Of a DNA stretch of 6,929 nt, positions 6,001 to 6,929 are shown one piece after another (positions within the stretch are counted from its first letter, which is position 1; each line of letters starts with the position of its first letter). The translations under genes and the position numbers were made by a program. The stretch lies in the NCBI GenBank assembly GCA_020718265.1, contig DYSM01000155.1:1-6929 (forward strand). Reading direction: 5' to 3'. The notes below the pieces were generated by a model. It did not search any database and had not been told where the DNA came from. It worked only from the letters and a program-made list of their open reading frames with translations. This DNA comes from Draconibacterium orientale. Its GTDB lineage: Bacteria > Bacteroidota > Bacteroidia > Bacteroidales > JAADGE01.

Positions 6001-6650
6001 TTTGTGGACGTTTCATATTTTTTGAAATAATAGACAAATACAATTGCGGGAATTGCAAGCAGATTCAGCAAGTGCACGCCGATAGACAAACCCATTAAAT
6101 AAGCAATGAGCACGAGCCAACGGTTGGCATACGCTTGGTCGGCTTCGTCTTCCCATTTCAATATTGCCCAAAAAACAATGGCGGTAAAGAATGATGAGGT
6201 TGCATAAACTTCGCCTTCAACTGCCGAAAACCAAAATGTGTCCGAAAACGTGTAAACCAACGCGCCGACGACGCCGGAGCCGATGATTGTAACAAGCTGT
6301 GATGTAGATATTTCAGCCGTTTTTACAATGATGCGACGTGCAATATGCGTGATTGTCCAAAACAGAAACATAATGGTAAACGCACTCGCCATCACGGACA
6401 AAATGTTTATCATCAATGCAACTTTCGTAACATCGCCGAAGGCAAATAAGGCAAAAAATCGCCCCAATATCATAAACAGCGGAGCACCGGGCGGGTGACC
6501 GACTTCCAATTTATACGATGTGGTGATGAACTCGCCGCAGTCCCAAAAACTTGCAGTCGGTTCAACGGTAAGCAGATACGTTATTGCGGCTACAGCAAAC
6601 ACAGCCCAGCCTCCAATATTGTTAATCAGTCGAAAGTTCTTCATATTCAT
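3075..6650 (-). CDS. DUF2723 / GT117-family polytopic membrane glycosyltransferase with TPR-like C-terminus
   Basis: This 1191-aa inner-membrane protein belongs to the DUF2723 family (GT117 in CAZy terms), related to eukaryotic TMEM260, an O-mannosyltransferase. It should use a lipid-linked sugar and act on the periplasmic side. Residues 13-311 hold about nine membrane helices, and four more lie at about 533-548, 553-575, 590-612 and 618-637. The first external loop has SFWDCGEFITTSY (34-46), whose D37 and E40 fit the acidic catalytic position of GT-C enzymes. HPPGAPLF (52-59), WFSAVEGEVYA (140-150) and GVHLLNLLAIPA (191-202) are other family signatures. Residues 312-530 form a large soluble loop. 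After the last helix, NGDNDTFPLWYIQEVEG (671-687) begins a long soluble domain, ending in helical TPR-like hairpins (about 1015-1125). The length is normal for Bacteroidota members and no frameshift is seen. Starts at 6650 and 6644 are both possible. It converges with the lipoprotein gene. The acceptor is unknown. Confidence 0.92.
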   Translation of the reverse strand: MNMKNFRLINNIGGWAVFAVAAITYLLTVEPTASFWDCGEFITTSYKLEVGHPPGAPLFMILGRFFALFAFGDVTKVALMINILSVMASAFTIMFLFWTITHIARRIIVKTAEISTSQLVTIIGSGVVGALVYTFSDTFWFSAVEGEVYATSSFFTAIVFWAILKWEDEADQAYANRWLVLIAYLMGLSIGVHLLNLLAIPAIVFVYYFKKYETSTKGILWAALISIGLLAFVMYGIIQGVVMFGSSFELLFANSLGMPFFVGFLVFLFLLGGALAFGVYFTLKKQMPVLNTAFAGMLVILIGYSSFAIIPIRSEADTPMNQNRPDDVFSLLAYLNREQYGDRPLMTGQYFNAPIVSYEEGKPEYTQRGDRYEIADYKIEREFDPAYTTFFPRMYSDQEGPDHIEGYMSWTGTSENDFFYPKKDEEGKAMTDRYGNVQYDRGPFFADSESMPKRPPTIGENLRYFFSYQVNYMYMRYFMWNFVGRQNDIQGNGGVRDGNWISGINFIDEARLGDQDKLPTDLKNNPGRNKYYFIPLILGILGMIFMLSRDKVALDYFWVVMLFFFFTGLAIVFYLNQPPYQPRERDYAYAGSFYVFSIFIGFGVAGLVGLFDKFMPKIAGSGLAFMLGMSAPIILAAENWDDHDRSNRYTASDYAKNYLNSCDKNAVIFTNGDNDTFPLWYIQEVEGYRTDVRVINLSYFNTEWYINQMRKRAYESAPIDFTLTPAQYDLGQRDIIYRYENPNIYLREKFDAGGSAIKQEYETLYNEYMTFLAGSNFATKYPKESETLAKGYTKVGPQDIYGLSAKLSEPKFIETNALTYNAEQAKVFSQKFEALVRKIADLPIPLKTLMAHIASDDEDYKVPLQDGKTVNYMPTTKIVIPVSHSEVKKYGVVAKDDEAKIVSNIVWNMSVSNIRKNHLMVLDLIATNGWERPVYFATTVPNSNFLNLEPYFQLEGLAYKLVPIKNNSAAFGEDGRVNSDILYENVMNKFVWGGLDKNPENIYMDENNRRFLMNFKSVFKRLAQQLADEKKYEKAESVLDKATKLFSNELAAWGYYDLQLGEIYYAVGKSEKGNAVLQTTFNNLHEELTYYYALNDNHLNGLGQDVGRTIALIQETFSTLERGKQTELKAKLIQELMAETQMQKIVQDAASLTGDERVFYSWVNTLPEAQRQIVGLYLYLVEESGSAPTEK

Positions 6651-6787
6651 TTCGATAATTTCGTAAAACCGCGAAAATAAGACATTAAACTCAAATCTGA
6701 ATATTTTTTTTTGGAATTTTAAGATTTTAACTTAAAAAATCAGTTTTTTGGAGTTCTAAAATATCTGTCGCACGTAACAATTTGTGA
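6651..6787. other. AT-rich intergenic region upstream of the DUF2723 gene
   Basis: This 137-nt gap separates two minus-strand genes. It contains an AT-only inverted repeat, TTTTAAG (6717-6723) and CTTAAAA (6731-6737), with a 7-nt loop, and a run AAAAAATCAGTTTTTT (6735-6750) that could form a weak hairpin. Neither has a proper T-tract on the minus strand, so I do not call a terminator. No exact TAnnTTTG site is present on the minus strand; the nearest is CAGATTTG (6699-6692), with one mismatch and no matching -33 box. The DUF2723 promoter is therefore not identified. Confidence 0.4.
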
Positions 6788-6929
6788 TTATTTTTTTACA
6801 ATAAATTTTCTGCCGCCTTGCATTTCATTACCGTTTTTGAGCATATAAATATACAATCCTGCATCAAAGTCCGAAATATTTAGTGCTTGTAAGAAAACGT
6901 GTAAATATTTGAACTTATGTAGGTTGTAG
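6788..6929 (-). CDS. C-terminal end of a probable T9SS-secreted protein (partial)
   Basis: Only the last 46 codons lie in the window, and the frame is open to the right edge. The tail contains ALNISDFDAGLYIYMLKN followed by a glycine-rich turn (GNEMQGG) and the basic end RKFIVKK before the TAA at 6788. This matches the end of type A C-terminal sorting domains, in which a 'xxLxAGxYxxxL' strand, a short turn and a final strand with terminal lysines direct proteins through the type IX system to the cell surface. The first 14 residues in the window (YNLHKFKYLHVFLQ) look less typical, and a frameshift or decay upstream cannot be excluded. The rest of the protein, and so its function, lies outside the window. 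Confidence 0.62.
   Translation of the reverse strand, partial: YNLHKFKYLHVFLQALNISDFDAGLYIYMLKNGNEMQGGRKFIVKK

Noticed and set aside
6692..6699. CAGATTTG as a -7 box for the DUF2723 gene.
   Set aside because: It mismatches the first base of TAnnTTTG and no TTG lies at 19-21 nt upstream.
6717..6737. AT-only inverted repeat as a terminator of the partial T9SS gene.
   Set aside because: The stem has one G-C pair and no T-tract follows on the minus strand, so it falls short of an intrinsic terminator.

Overview
The window looks like a chromosomal segment of a Bacteroidota bacterium, most likely of the order Bacteroidales. The support is a very large DUF2723/GT117 membrane glycosyltransferase, a Rieske-like lipoprotein of a type common in this phylum, the C-terminal end of what appears to be a type IX secretion (T9SS) cargo protein, promoter-like sites of the Bacteroidota form TTG-N19/20-TAnnTTTG, and an absence of clear Shine-Dalgarno sequences. 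The DNA is AT-rich. I see no mobile element, CRISPR array, tRNA or rRNA.

Layout from left to right. A hairpin with a T-tract (32-61) ends a minus-strand pair: greA (959-483) followed after 1 nt by a HIT-family protein gene (481-86). Upstream of greA are a good promoter-like site (1100-1069) and, between it and the greA start, an intrinsic terminator-type hairpin (1054-1013), so greA may be controlled by early termination in its own leader. Next, also on the minus strand, are two genes of unknown function: a 113-aa single-pass membrane protein with a His/Glu-rich region (1445-1104) and a 359-aa secreted, Lys-rich protein with a DS-rich pentad repeat (2578-1499). Divergent from the latter, with only 6 nt between the start codons, is a plus-strand gene for a 143-aa lipoprotein with a degenerate Rieske-like fold (2585-3016). 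A strong bidirectional terminator (3022-3064) separates it from the convergent 1191-aa DUF2723/GT117 protein (6650-3075). The right edge holds the last 46 codons of a minus-strand gene ending in a T9SS-type sorting sequence (6929-6788).

How the genes fit together. greA and the HIT gene are housekeeping. The rest are envelope genes: a lipoprotein, a secreted basic protein, a small membrane protein, a polytopic glycosyltransferase and a secreted protein. The secreted 359-aa protein carries ten D-S/T-[AILMVT] triplets, the form of the Bacteroidota O-glycosylation sequon, close to a putative protein O-glycosyltransferase. That link is only an inference. The observations most worth a second look are the greA leader arrangement, the interlocked divergent starts at 2578/2585, and the lost ligands of the Rieske-like protein.
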